A DNA stretch of 64,000 nucleotides from Prostheceraeus crozeri. Lineage: Eukaryota > Platyhelminthes > Polycladida > Euryleptidae. Where the stretch lies: the NCBI GenBank assembly GCA_907163375.1, contig CAJQUW010008924.1, positions 124,001 to 188,000 on the forward strand. Reading direction: 5' to 3'. Below are positions 1 through 12,984 of this stretch, in pieces. The stretch's first letter is position 1. Every line of letters starts with the position of its first letter. Both the position numbers and the translations under genes were made by a program. The notes under the pieces are model-generated. The model searched no databases and had not been told where the DNA came from. It saw only the letters and a program-made list of their open reading frames with translations.

Positions 1-108
1 TCCCCTTCTCTATATTGATTGCCATTTCTACAGCTGAGACTTTGAGGTCGGCATCTACGAGGAGAACTGTTTTGATTGGATTATAAGTGATCAATGCAAA
101 GTCAAACC
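1..108 (-). CDS. Candidate internal exon of an unidentified host gene (partial)
   Basis: Read on the minus strand, a pyrimidine-rich acceptor ending TTATTTCAG is followed by an open frame that runs to the window edge. It contains KTVLLVDADLKVSAVEMA and has no stop. Two bases precede the first full codon, so the intron is in phase 1. The codon pattern and amino-acid mix look like a folded protein, unlike the AT-rich surroundings. I do not recognise the family. It may belong to the same minus-strand gene as the exons at 3512-3608, 19492-19878 and 21352-21430, but phase cannot be followed across missing exons. The exon may continue beyond base 1. Confidence 0.5.
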
Positions 109-536
109 CTGAAATAAGTTTTCAATTAAGGGTACTAGATCCTGTAGAGGTTGCATAAATTTCCTTTTCAGAAGCAGAAAATGTAAGATTTCTTACATAT
201 TTAACTTAAGTAGCACAATCATCCTCATAAAAGTGCCACATGACTTCTCAGAATAGCACTTTATTTATAAAATCTCGGAATTTCATGAATAAATTAGGGA
301 ATTTAAAAGCAGTAGTAACATGAAATTGACATACTTCTATTTACGATGCCATGATTCATCCATAGTTGGGACGGAGTAAGGAATCCTAATGCTTAGTACA
401 TCACACGACAAGGGGTTCACTTACGTGCACATATCATTGGCATTGGGCTCTAGAAGCAATGTCTCATGTTGGCCATTTATGATTTCAATACATCAAAATG
501 TGTATACATGAGGTGCGTTGAATTTGAGGATTTACA
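109..536. other. Probable intron, nothing recognised
   Basis: AT-rich sequence without a convincing coding stretch. A GTAAG-like site on the minus strand near 413-417 follows a short open frame (ETLLLEPNANDMC), but no good acceptor precedes it, so it is not called as an exon. Confidence 0.3.
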
Positions 537-700
537 CATTGGTCTACTTGGCACACTGGTTAAGTGCTTGGCCTAGCGATCTTTTGATCCATAGGTCGAG
601 CCCCAAAAGTGTCATTGGGTATCGGCAGGAAGGGCATCCGGACTAAAAATATCATAACGCTCCAAGAAAAGTCAGACTATGTCAGCACCATCCAAGTCCC
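537..700 (+). repeat. tRNA-derived SINE, degenerate
   Basis: The start resembles a tRNA-type RNA polymerase III promoter: an A-box-like stretch TGGTTAAGTGCTTGG near 557-571 and a B-box-like GGTCGAGCCCC near 594-604. It is followed by CAGGAAGGGCATCCGG near 626-641, a phrase I associate with short elements mobilised by LINEs in many animals. No clean target duplication was found. A functional tRNA is unlikely because the anticodon arm and acceptor pairing are not preserved. Confidence 0.5.
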
Positions 701-719
701 CAGTATGGGAAAGTAGTGA

Positions 720-3511
720 CGTTAAATATTCATTGATTTACACAATATTCAATTTTTATGAACTTGAAACGGATAAAAGGAGACAAGCAAGGTGGACTAT
801 GTATGCACTAATTCAAACTTCACATTTTTTTCGATTTCAATATTTTGTATGCACTGGTATTTAAATGTACAATGCAAGTCCAATCAACATGCGGTCGTAT
901 AATATGTAGCATACCATATTGAGTCCTACCAATATAATATCATGCACATGCAAAAATTGAAATATTCATGAAGGTTGCAAATTACTTTAGCGAGATGCCT
1001 TTTTGCTTTGAAAAATAGAAACAAAAGAAAATGTTTCAAAATAAGTGCGAGTACATGAGGTATACCCTCAGTTCATCTCCCAGTTAGAAAATTTGTCCAC
1101 ACATAAAAACTCAGCATCTAATTCGCTTGCTTGGAGAGTTAGTGCATTTAAGTATAATAATGCGTGTACATGCTAGGATCTACAGCTGCTTTCCTATGAA
1201 TTGCGATTGTCCATGTTTGATCGACATCAAGTTGCCGCTGCAGTCCTATGTATGTCTATTCACGGCACGAACATTTATGAACTAACCAACAAGGACTTTG
1301 AAAGGAACAATCAAGATTGCTGAGACTTTGTAACAAAATAAATTCAAATGATTAACTACAATAAAAATGAATACTAATATTCAATAAAAAAATTGAATTG
1401 GTATTTTGGAAGCTGTTTTCGGAAGACCTTCGCATGGATTATCATTTGCTTAATAGTTTACAGTTGATTAATCGACGGGAAAACAAACCTCAAACACTGA
1501 GAAGCAAGGGAAGAATAAATGAGTCGACCATTCACCTTCATACAAAAAACATCAAATTCAGTGCAACACTAGATTCAAAGCAAAGTCCAGCATCCTCCAA
1601 GAGATGAGACAATTACATCGCTCAACAGATGTCTCGAGTGTCAAAAGAACGAGGCGAAATTTCTCTGCTTATCCGCGTCTGCGTCGCCCAGATGTGCAGG
1701 ATTTAGCCTCATTGATTCTCACAAGACGAAATCTGCGGGTTCTATAACTGAGCCAAGCGTGCAGTTGACGACACGCTTCGGTAATAGTGTCGATAGAAAT
1801 ACGCATTCAAACGCAAACAACTGCTCGATAGAAATTATCTGTTATCGAAAGACAGTGAAATTTAATATCGAATATCCCCAGGAAGCTGTGAGTAGATCTG
1901 CAGTGCTTGCAACATCAATAATGATTTCAAGATAGTTTTTAACGGCTATCATAAAGGCTGGCAAGCATGTCGTATTGATTACTTAAAAACAATGCATCTT
2001 ATGTTTGCGAATTGAAGGTGATGTGTTACATAAGTAACATTTCTGCGACTATCTTAAATAGGCCAGTTCGATTGAGAGGTTTCAGAGTGACAATACGGCT
2101 GGGCATGTGGCTAAGAAACAAGTCTACTGATTTGAAGAATTTTAGCATAAGATTTACTAAGTGCAGTTTGCGCACCCTGACGTACTGGCTTTCAGCGATA
2201 TCTTAGCTAGGAGCCTCATAGCTAAGCTAAGATAGTCAGCCTATTGTAAAATCAAATTGCTTTTTCTTATATTTTATGTAATAAAAGCTGGGTTAGGCTT
2301 CTAGTTATCGTCGGACGAAACGCGGAGATCACGGCGACCCAGGAGTGTTGTGCTAAACTGGTACAAGTCAGCGTGCGTTCTTCTAATCAACATATAACAA
2401 TTGGTTCATACAATTACCGGTATGTATTCGCGTTTTCGCTTCCGTATTCAAACTATAATGCATATCTGTTCATTAAAGCGCGACTATCATCCGACGATGA
2501 ACGCAAAAACGAGCAATTTCGCATTTATTTTGTATCTAGCAGCTGACTAAAAAATCCTGGAGAAATGCAAGCAAAATTTCAAATACTGATTGCAGTTTAA
2601 TGCGGCTGCATCATAAATGGATAGCCAAACTAATTAACTGCACAGTAGGCTGATTTGTACTCATTTATTCAACAACAACCATGCAGTTGAGACTTTCTGT
2701 AGTGCTGGATCGTCTGGGATTAAGTCCATTAGTACAACTCTTTTCTAAAAGTACACCAATGACCAAAATGTACGGAAAATTATCTCCTTATATCTACATG
2801 ATTCCATAATGTCACTATCATTATAACATAGGTTATGCAGCTACAAATCGTGAAAATAATGTCTACAAGTGTTCGTGTCATAGCAGTAAAAATAGATTCT
2901 AATTACTGACGTGTAGAATCAAATTACCGACTTAGTAAAATTGGTCTGACTTTGATATGATTTTTAGGACTAAAATCTCCTGAGGATTGCATTCTAAATT
3001 ATAAATACACATTAAATCTCTCTCACACGATTTTTTGCATATCAATTTCAGGAGAGAAAACATGTACTTTCTCCGCTTGTTCAAAATCCACGATGCAACT
3101 TTTCTCGATAGAGTAACGTTAGATATAAGTACGATGATAAAATGAAGGAATATTGAAAAAATACATTTATGTCGATAAGCCTTTAACGAATTATGAACTA
3201 ATCACAATGTATTTAGTACCCAACAATAGACATAAGCTTCTGAAGTGTCGAACTGATTTATTGTAAGTAAATCTATTTTCATATAAAATAAAATCGTGGA
3301 GCAAAACCGCATGATTGATCAACACAAAGACGTGGTAAAACGTCATCGTGAGGTGTCGGATATAAATTTTGTTGTATCTTCTACCAGTGTTCTATTTGTT
3401 CAAAACAAATTACTATGTAAATTTTTTGAAGATCATTGTTATTGGCATCCGTTATTTGTATTTAGCAGATATTCAAACACCTCTAGCAAGCCTTCAGAGT
3501 AAATTAAGTAC
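720..3511. other. Intronic or intergenic, no gene supported
   Basis: Mostly AT-rich. A more GC-rich patch at about 1630-1800 contains an open plus-strand frame without ATG and could be a regulatory region or an old exon. No motif, splice pair or repeat ends support a firmer call. Confidence 0.3.
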
Positions 3512-3608
3512 CTGGTCATCTATATCCATGTCCGCTTTCGCTTGCTCAGCCACAAGCTGAAACAGCATGCCTTTTTTCACTAGACGCTTTTCATGCTCGG
3601 TAATTGGC
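3512..3608 (-). CDS. Internal exon of an unidentified host gene
   Basis: On the minus strand an excellent acceptor (long T/C tract ending CTGTGTAG) opens a 97-nt exon that closes at a consensus donor, CAG then GTACTT. The frame uses one base to finish a split codon and then gives 32 residues including KRLVKKGMLFQLVAEQAK and an acidic tail MDIDDQ. The other two frames contain stops. The charged, helix-prone sequence looks like a real protein segment, but I do not recognise the family. It is the best-supported host exon in the left half of the window. Confidence 0.62.
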
Positions 3609-6600
3609 CTACACAGAAAAGAAAAACGAAAAGAACAGAAATTCACAAAAATTGAATGAAATATTAAGCATTTACAGTGCCCACAACAAAATATGTATCC
3701 TAAAACTGCACATTCAAGCTATTTCACGAAAGCAGTGAAAAAAAGTAACTCATCATCTCTCTCATATAATTACGACCATAATGATCAGATTTGCTCCGAT
3801 GAATCAATAGATTTGCACAATTTTGACACTAAGCACTCACCACCAAATCATTAAGGGTCTACTAAGATGAGGCAAAAGGGAAGTTTTGATTAATTGCTAA
3901 TGCTTGTCGCAATATTGCAGTATCATGTGATTCGATAACCGCGATGATACTTTTCTGCCGAAGAGCAAAGATGATCCACAACCTGACTGGCTTTCAGGTA
4001 ACAAACGACAAGAATAATTTCCTTAATCTGATGTTGCCTAAGTCGAAGACAGCAGATCAAACCGGCAGAAATAGGATTTCATCTGTTGGGCAAAGCATAA
4101 CACAATAGGCATTCTACGAAGCCAGAAGGGCAAGAAAATGTAGCAATCCGAGGCCACGAAGCGGACGAGGATTTCTATGATTTTCTTGGCCGCTGGTAGA
4201 TTAGAACAGTTTCTCCTTTAAATCTATGGCAAATGTCCAATAGCCAATGTGATTATACGAATATTTCTATGAAAATTTATCTTGCCAAGAATAAAAAATA
4301 TTGCCCTGCGACGTTTATATATCATGGCAGATTACCTTCACAGATTTAGAGGATAATTACACGTATGTCACCTTTGATCTTGTTCGCTGCAAAAAAGGCC
4401 TAAGATAGTTTCTGGCACACTGAATGGCTATGCCGCGAAATCTATGTATGAACTAATCCAGTGACTGTATCGATATCTTGGTAGTCTGACTAATCATAAC
4501 TTGTTTACAGACTTCTATGATTTCTCTACACTTGAGCTTACGCAAGAAAAGTGCGGGAGGAAAAGTTGGCTTTGTGATCCCGTGAGACTGAGAAGTTGAT
4601 CTTTCCTCCCGGCAGAAGAGATATCTTTTCACTCCCACACAAAATGAAAAAACGTTTGCCATAATTCATTAATAAGCCGACATGAAAACGGTAACCTTCT
4701 GAAAGTTTTCCGAAGTCCCATAATGAGGTAATAAGTGTACGGAGATATCAGAAATCATCGTTGGAGGTTGGGCATAAATTACTTGACTGAAATTATGGTC
4801 GAAATGATAGAAAAAGAGATGAGGCTTCAACACAAAAAAGATCCAGGTCAAACAGTTGTCAAGAAAAGGATGGTCCATGCCGCGGAAGACATGCCTGTCG
4901 AATTAATGTCTATAAAAGCGCGGGCAAGTCCTAGGATATCTCTAATAATGTCGTTACCCATTTCATGTAGGAAGCCACCGTGAACGGTGACGCTTCGTCT
5001 GCTACCGCTTCCGTCGATCTGAAAGACAACATTGACATGACAAGATCCACAACAAGTCATCAACTCCTTGACCAGCGCAATTGTAGAATGAGGTTACATA
5101 ACGCGACATACATGACGACAACTTGATCTTCCCCACTCAGGATGTTTTTATTTCCCACACGAGGTGAAATAACGAACTCGCTTCAAGTTTTACGTCAATG
5201 GTATCGCTGCCATTTGGCAAACGTCAATTATATTTCTGAAGTTTAGCAAGGAATTCCGAATGGAACTCACGTAAAACACTGAACATTTACGTGATTACAT
5301 AAATGACTCGAAATTTAACATAAAAGGCATAAAAATTCATCATAGAGCAAGTTGCAGTTGAAACTGGAACATCAACTGTTTCAGTAACAATACTCACAAC
5401 ATAGCAATAACTAACGAAACAAAGTTATAGCAGTGTTTAAGTTGATGAGATGTCACCATGTAAGATTGACTCAATTTATGAAATTGAAATAAATAATTTT
5501 GACTCGACTTGAACATTCACTAAATTATAAAATAATAGTAAACTTGCACGTCATCAAAAGAGGAGAAAGAATTACTGACAGTAGTTAAGATTCAAAATAC
5601 ACAAATGCACAACGTTCAATAAAATATCCTAGTTTTTCATCATGGATCTCACACGAACATAGAAGTAGATTTTTGTTTTCCTGAAGTTGATTGGAATGGA
5701 AATTGATTCAATGTCGTGACACAGCTGGGAGAACTAAGTTGGGGCATGGATGACCAATGAAAAGCTTGGAATTACACATGTCACTACGATCCCACCCAAT
5801 GATACAGTTATTGACAAACATGAAAATGCGTGCGATTTCTTTGTCACTGTTTTGTATCACATGACGTTCAACTTCCATTCCGAATATTTTATTGATCATT
5901 GATTTCTATGCACTCGAGTACATTTAGGATCTATTCATCCCAGGCACACCACGGCACAGGATGCTCACACCTACAAAATTTCTGATCTGAGTCATATAGA
6001 GTCCAATGGGGCTGTCCATGTCATTCATGTGTTTTGAATAACATTTAACGCCGATAAACTATCCCGATACAATCAAGCATACTGCCAACATTGCCTTAAG
6101 ACGGTTTCATGAGATAACTTACCAAAACGTGTCATCTATTAAAGTCATCCATCATCAGTTTCCAACTTACATTCAAAGCATCAGTTTTTAAGTAGAATTC
6201 AAATTTTAAATTGCTATTTATAATAATAAGATGACCAAATCGGCAAAACCTGATACCATCATTCGAACGTGCATACGCCAATTATTCTTAGATAGAAGTA
6301 TTATGATGACGATTTAATCATATAGTGTTACAATCAAAGGGACCTGAGGTGTCCCTCGGGTTTTCGGAGCTCAAGATAACTCGGATAATACAGGTAGGGT
6401 CAAATTAAGGATATTTACAACAATAGGTAACAATTAATTTAACAAGTCAGGAGAGCGCTAGTCGCGTATAGGCTGATGCATGCAGTAGGAAGCACGACAC
6501 AATGCCGTTTACATAATAGAGTAGTTGGGATTTGAAAAAATTATCCAAACCAAATTTTTGATTCTGCTTCTTGTTGAGTGACCAGCTTTGAATTGTACGA

Positions 6601-7774
6601 TGTTGGATTGATTCAGATTTTCATAAAAATGATTATCCGATACAATCCGACTCTTCAAATCTAAAATACGACTCCGAAGAAAAGAGGATGATAGTCGGAT
6701 TCGCACACTCCAATTGCAAACTCCGGAATACGTATCCAAAACGCATCATTAACTGGATTGAGAATCAGGTGTTGATTAAACTGTCTCACTCACTGAAACG
6801 ACGACCAGTTCGCATTTCTTTCTGAGTCTTGATTTCTGTATTTTCCTATTATCGAATCATGGCAATCAGTCGAGATTCCAGTAAAGCTAAATTTGTTTTT
6901 TTAGTACACATAACTGAAGAAAGCGATTCTCTTGAAGAGTTAACTCACTGATTAGCAACTCACTTAGTAGTTGCGTAGCTTGAACATTGAGTATTTGAGA
7001 CATGACGAACGCAAGACCGCATAAACAAATTCAGAAATGGTCTGCACAACATCACGCTATTCATTCATTGAAGTCAATTCAAAATGTCAAATTCTTCATG
7101 TTCATTCGCCTCTTCGCTAAAAATCTTAACCACACTGTAGCACTGAATCGCTTAATCAATGCAAGGTTGGGCCAAAACTTGGGGTCAAAACCCAAGTCCA
7201 AGTTTAAATAAATGAATGAAATCAAGTAAACGAAGTGCATTCTTTGTATTTTGTGCTGACATAAAGATTCTTCTACACATCCAAAATTCTTATTGGGCCC
7301 ATGAGAAGTGTGGTATTACTGGGAAACGGTCTATTATTGCAATAATTGTAATTAGTGGCCTAAGTACATGTATTACGTCATAAAGTTTTCTTATAATTTA
7401 ATCTACACTGATATACTGACTGATTGAAGATCTTTGATATAATTATGATTGAGTTGCACATAGCTCATAGTAAAGCAATTTTTTTCATTTTATCATTCAG
7501 AAAACTTGATAAACATTATAGCTGCGCAGTAAGTGCATGGTTAAACATATTTAGAATACGAACTCGGAATGAATTTATTTTTGGATAAATGTCAGCTATA
7601 GCAGAAAGTTAAGTGTGCGAAGATATAAAATATACGGAATATATAAAAATTCAATATGCACAAATTTAACAAAATACATGTAAGCTTACAGTAGATACAA
7701 TATGTATGAACTTTCAATGCGCGGTATTGTTACGCCCAGAACAAAATAGCTAATAATCACAAATATTTCATTTT
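3609..7774. other. Probable long intron or intergenic DNA
   Basis: No transposon ends or conserved domain recognised. Minus-strand sequence at about 4855-5095 is open and more GC-rich, with a possible micro-exon (acceptor TTGTCTTTCAG, donor GGTAAC, near 4963-5025), but its reading is unfamiliar. The rest is AT-rich with chance reading frames. Confidence 0.3.
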
Positions 7775-9992
7775 CAGGCCTGTGATTAGCCTATGAAAAA
7801 AATTGAGGATTTTTTTGTGAAAAATTTGAGGAATGGAAACGGAGCCTAATATGATAATTGCAAGAAAAACTACAAATTTTAGCACGGATTTTGGGCCAAA
7901 TTTCAAATCATGAAAGTTACAACGAAGAAGGTAACCCAAGGGTTGACCACACCCCACTTTTTGAAGTTGTGTATATTGCAAAGGAATACTGACTTGGTCA
8001 TAATCACTTCCCGCGTTGTTACGAAATTAATTTGTTGCCTCGAGTATTATCTGCTTAGAATGTGTCGAACAGAGGATGTCAGATCAAGCTGCTGATATCG
8101 CTCTGCTTCACGCTATCGTCTCCAATTCAATGATGCTTGTCAGATTTGTATACTGTAATTTTTTGGAATGTAGGATATATCCTAAACCCCATGCATCTGG
8201 GGCTTTGCAACGATTAATTTTTACGGACTTTAGACAAATTTGGGAGGAGAGTAACCCATAAGTGTAGAAAGCTTAAAATAGATGACGGAATGCTTGTGAC
8301 TTAAAAAAAAAGTCAGTAATTTATCATGAAGGATACGCCACATAACACACTAATTTATTAATTTTACTTTATGCTACATAAGTTTTGGTGGGTTTTGTTC
8401 ACTTGTTAGCGTTTGATCATATCGCTCCGATCTACATTCAAATGAACATGAATTCTCTCATACAACACAAAACAAGTGTCGGAACAGGCTTGACAGTTGA
8501 GTTGTTGGTCTCATACAGGCAAAGAGTGAAAGATTATCACCTCTATTCGCATGAAGTTGCGCCGAGATATTGACGTCCACATCTTGCAGTAGACCCAGGT
8601 TGAAAATCTACCAACCCAGTACTACATGTATGTGGTTTAATGTCTTAATTAATCTAAGTTCACATACAACGATAAGCAATGTGTGCACTAATTTCACACC
8701 AACCTGTGTTCAGCAAATTATGAAAACGATCTATACGTGAATAATTCATCCAGGATAAATGTCGGTGAATCCTGGAAAATGTAGCTGCAAGAGATAGCAG
8801 AGCTTCATACGCTTCCGCACGCTAGTGACCAGGAGGCATGTAGACACTAAATTTAGGGACCATCCGCTTTACGCCGTCGGATGTGTTCATGTTCAGCGGA
8901 AATAAAATGGAAGAGAGTGAGTGAAACAAACGCTTCAGTTGATAAGAGCACTGAAATCCAAGTGGGCTACATATATGTTATCATATAATGGATATGGAAG
9001 ATCGATATCCTTAAGTTCTTTAAGAAGTACAGGCATGCATTTAGCAGCCATATACTCGTAGTCGCAGAAACATATAAAGAAGGTTGTGACAAAGGTCAAG
9101 ATAATTAATGAAAATAATTGAATGTGCATTTTATTGTTGGAATTCAAAGCAATATTATAAAGTTAGAAGTAAAAAATTGCAGTGTTCAAATATACAATTT
9201 CTGTAGCTTGATCGCAGTGTTTCACTCATTAAATACGTGAAAGCATTTAATGAGTGAGTTCGACAGACAATAACTTCGGAAAACTTCTCTGCTTAGCAAA
9301 ATAAGTCCCGACGAACCGGAACATCTGCAGCCCTGTAGCTTGTAGAAATGAAAACGACATTCAACATATTCAACGTAACAAAGTGCGTCAAGGTAACAAA
9401 ATTAAAAAAAAAACAAGCTAACGACTGGTTATTTTTTTATGTGCTAAATATGACATGGCTAAAAGAAAATCATTATATCCTAAAATGTCTAGAAATTTAA
9501 AAATACTTACTAGAAGGACAAGCAACGGTTCTCCTCTCCTCATGTGGAATGAATTGGTGAGTAAGTCGCTCTTTTCAAAATTATGTTTATCACTTATATA
9601 TTGAAAAGATTCTATTTAACAGTCTGCCCATTCAGATGATAAAAGGACAGGTCTGTTTCCAATCAAAATATCAGATCTAGCTAGCACAGCGGGATTATGC
9701 TATCTAAAATCTACCAAGTGTGTGAGAGAAAAATCATTAAGTTATAAATCATGAGTGATTCATGATTAGCAGCATGGATGTAGGGTACATGTCACAGGAT
9801 TCAATCTTAGCTCCTTGTTTGGAAGTTTACATATCATCGCCATTCGCCAAAAAACAACACATTATCCGACATTTAGTCTGTAGTGTGTCGTATTTGAGGA
9901 ATTTCTCATAGTTAAGCTATATTTGAGGAATTTTTGAGGATCTGAGGAGTAATAAACAAATTTGAGGAATTTGAGGAGTAATCACAGGCCTG
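7775..9992. mobile_element. Non-autonomous hAT-like TIR element, 2.2 kb
   Basis: The left end reads CAGGCCTGTGATTA and the right end is its exact inverted complement. The flanks are CATTTT at 7769-7774 and CATTTT at 9993-9998, a perfect 6-bp target duplication. TTGAGGA-type words recur just inside both ends (7800-7850 and 9890-9980) in the same orientation rather than inverted. CAG-starting inverted ends point to the hAT superfamily, although hAT duplications are usually 8 bp. No transposase was recognised inside. A candidate splice-bounded segment near 9508-9567 is ambiguous because both strands can be read as an exon. Confidence 0.65.
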
Positions 9993-9998
9993 CATTTT

Positions 9999-11667
9999 TG
10001 AAATATTCTGTGAATCCAGTGGAAATTTGATAAAATATCAGAGCTTTATGCTCTTATCCTGTGGGTCTCCTAGGATTCAAATCAAAATATTAATTTTTGT
10101 AACTTGATCTGTATATATTCAGAATTAATAGAAAACCCAAGTTTTGTATCACTCACCCAATGTCGATCCAAAACTCAAGGTCCAACCTTGATCAATGGTA
10201 GACAACTGGTTGATAAACTCTCACTCGCTCAAATAAGTAATGATCCTGAACTTTATATACTAACCAAAGCTCCTGCCATTTTTTACCACGGTGAACAGTC
10301 TCAGACAACATTTGGGGTACTAGCGGTTGGAATTGAATATAATTACCTTTATCACTCACTCGCTCGTCATAAAAACAGTAAATCTTGAAAGTTTCATAAT
10401 CAAATGAGGAGTGGCACAACCGATCTGGTTTGCTTTTGTTACTTTCGTTATTGTAAAACGTTTTGCACGATCCAATCAATGGAGACATTTTGCAAAACAT
10501 GAGATGTCTAATTTGAATTCAGACATCTCATGCTGGATTAAGACAGCTCAAACACTCTATCTCCTTCCGCATCAGAGATGAATTCGAGATATTGGCTTTG
10601 CGGTTGGAAATATCAGGGATAAATTCTCAAATGATCAAACATGGAAAAGGCGAATATTTGGTCATAAATTCTCGTCAACTTAAGACGGAAAATTAGTTCC
10701 TCGAATTCCTGGCATCCCGTATTCTCGCTTGCTTTCGTGTTCACTCGTGATTACTACGACTTCCTATAGATTACTGTTGTATCCTTGAATCAAATAAAAG
10801 TGATTTCATAAATTCTTCAGACAGAGCTTCGTGAGGCAGTGAAATCAACATGCACACTCTCATTCGTCCCCTATTATCCTTGCAAATAATGCACAGAGAA
10901 GAAAAACGTCGATGTTTTAATGTTTGTGACATTGAGAATGAAGTTCTTTCATTGAAGAATTCAAAGAAAAAAACGGAGGCAACATTTTCCTGTACAGTAG
11001 TGAAAGCCAACCGAGGTTAGGCAATGAGTTAGTGCAAGCCGCAAGCACACAACTTTAACCACTTTTCTTCGTTTAGTGTGTTCATCAAATGATTTCAGAT
11101 TGTCTCGTGAATGCAATTTACATTGTGAATTATTTTAATTCCCACATCGATACATTGCGCTACTCCATAACATTATTAGTACATATATAGATAATAACAG
11201 TGGACAACATGGGGAGCACATCGGTTTGAGAAAAAGAAAATTAATCTAAAAACTTGGCATTCTAGAATCAATACCGGTGCATTGAAATGTCTGACCATGT
11301 ATTTTCAAATGGTTTCAGAATATCCGTAAGTGAATGGGGGAGGGGGGAGGCAGATGTAGCTATTGCATGTACAGAAGAATTCTATTACAATTTTTTTTGC
11401 AATCCACAATGTATCTTTCAATCGTTCCATCCGCACAACACTTTCAGTGCGACGAGAATTATATCCTACCAGCCGCACATCTTTTGCATGGCAATTTGAT
11501 CGATCGTTTATTTAATTTCGTTGTTGTTGCGCTCCACTGCTGACCCATGCCCATCATGCACACTACCCTTCTTATGGACTGGACTTTTCTGGATTCAACC
11601 TCATATGCACAAGATTGTAAGGGAAAGCCCTAGTCCCAGAAATCGTCTTACCAGTACAAGTACAAAT
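9999..11667. other. Non-coding stretch with one weak terminal-exon candidate
   Basis: Minus-strand 10878-10771 follows an acceptor-like T/C tract ending TTTGCAAG. It reads RVCMLISLPHEALSEEF and onward to a TAA stop, so it could be a terminal exon. It has no partner exon or recognisable domain. Nothing else is supported. The open frames near 10104-10500 overlap on both strands and look like chance. Confidence 0.25.
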
Positions 11668-12053
11668 TAATTCAGGGTTTCTACCAGATTTTTCCCCCCA
11701 AAATCAGGAGATATCCAGGATATCCAGGAGACACGAAATGGGGCTTTTCACATTAATACTTGAATATGAGCTCACTAACTGTAGTTATATGACTGATCCT
11801 CTAACGATGGGGCACTCCTTTTTGGCATATATCATGAGGACATATGTTAAGGTGGTCTGCCTCTCGACACGGGCCAGGAATGCTTTGACATCATAAGGAC
11901 AAAGTCCGCTTAAGTGCGAGTATGAACTGAACCTGTTGAAACACTAGTTGATAATGTACGTGTAAAATGAAGGAAGTACATGAATAGTTGTGAAAATATA
12001 ATTTTGATAGACTGATCCATGTATTTCTATAAGGATCTAAACGAGCAATAAAG

Positions 12054-12392
12054 AGCAGCATAAACTACCTTAGCTTATTCAACAATAACAAAAGACCTCA
12101 GAGACTCAAAAAACAATTCATGCCTAGCCTCGATCCAAAATACCGTACACATAAATTTTGCAAAGATCGATACAAGACAGCATAAAATACTCGCACTTTG
12201 TTAGCAGTAACAGAAGCACCTCAAGAAGGACTGTAAACAACAAAACATGTTCAACCTCTATCCAAATACATGTCTATGTAGACAGCATAAAATACTCGCA
12301 CTTTGTTAGCTAGCAATAACAGAAACACTCAAGAAGGACTGTAAACAACAAAACATGTTCAACCTCTGTCCAAATACATGTCGATGTAGACA
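12054..12392 (+). repeat. Tandem repeat, unit about 105-108 bp
   Basis: Units beginning GACAGCATAAAATACTCGCA start at 12176 and 12281 and agree closely. They share the words CAAGAAGGACTGTAAACAAC and ACATGTTCAACCTCT. A third, much more diverged unit precedes them (12054-12175). The repeat lies inside the 7.7 kb hAT-like candidate, downstream of its transposase gene. No function is evident. Confidence 0.75.
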
Positions 12393-12984
12393 ACTGAGTG
12401 ATGCAGCACTGAGATGTAGTACAGGGGCTGGTAACACAAAAGTACAGTTAAACAACTAGATTAGTTTCATGGAGGTTTAGTCAAACTTTTAGTCGTCCCT
12501 AAGATAGGTCTATCGCATGACAGCCTACGTAATGAGTAGCTGCTAATAACTCTTACTTGTCTGAAAATATTTTTATTTGGGAAAATCCTTTCTGCAATAA
12601 ACTATGTATGAGCACATACGAACCATTCGAATTGCATGTATGCGCAAGTACATTCATACTGGACCTATGAAATTTCAGCTGATTCTAAATTCCTCATAAA
12701 CTTCACGAGCAGCGCATCCATCTTTTTTAGAGATCGCAAAACTCATTTGACTACCTGGAGGATGAGCGCATAATATCAAGGTGTTAAAAAAAGCTAGTGA
12801 CTTGAAAATAACCAATACATTGTTTTACCGGCCCCTGTTCACTTCCAGGTATTGTCTTAAGGAAGGAAATGCAACACCGTACTTAGGAAATACTAAATTT
12901 GAGTCGTTTGATGTTCTGAGCACGCTCATCCAATTCCTTTCTTTCCTCATCAAGCCTGCTCTTCTCTTTTTCAATCTGTCTCAG

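Noticed and set aside
679-864. Short plus-strand open frame after the SINE
   Set aside because: It begins inside the SINE tail and continues into AT-rich spacer without any domain.
1608-1935. Plus-strand frame open for about 108 codons without ATG
   Set aside because: No splice acceptor, domain or start; only a local GC-richer patch.
9508-9567. Splice-bounded 60-nt segment reading NSFHMRRGEPLLVLL on minus
   Set aside because: The plus strand can also be read as an exon with AG and GTGAGT, and the segment lies inside the 7775-9992 transposon; not decidable by eye.
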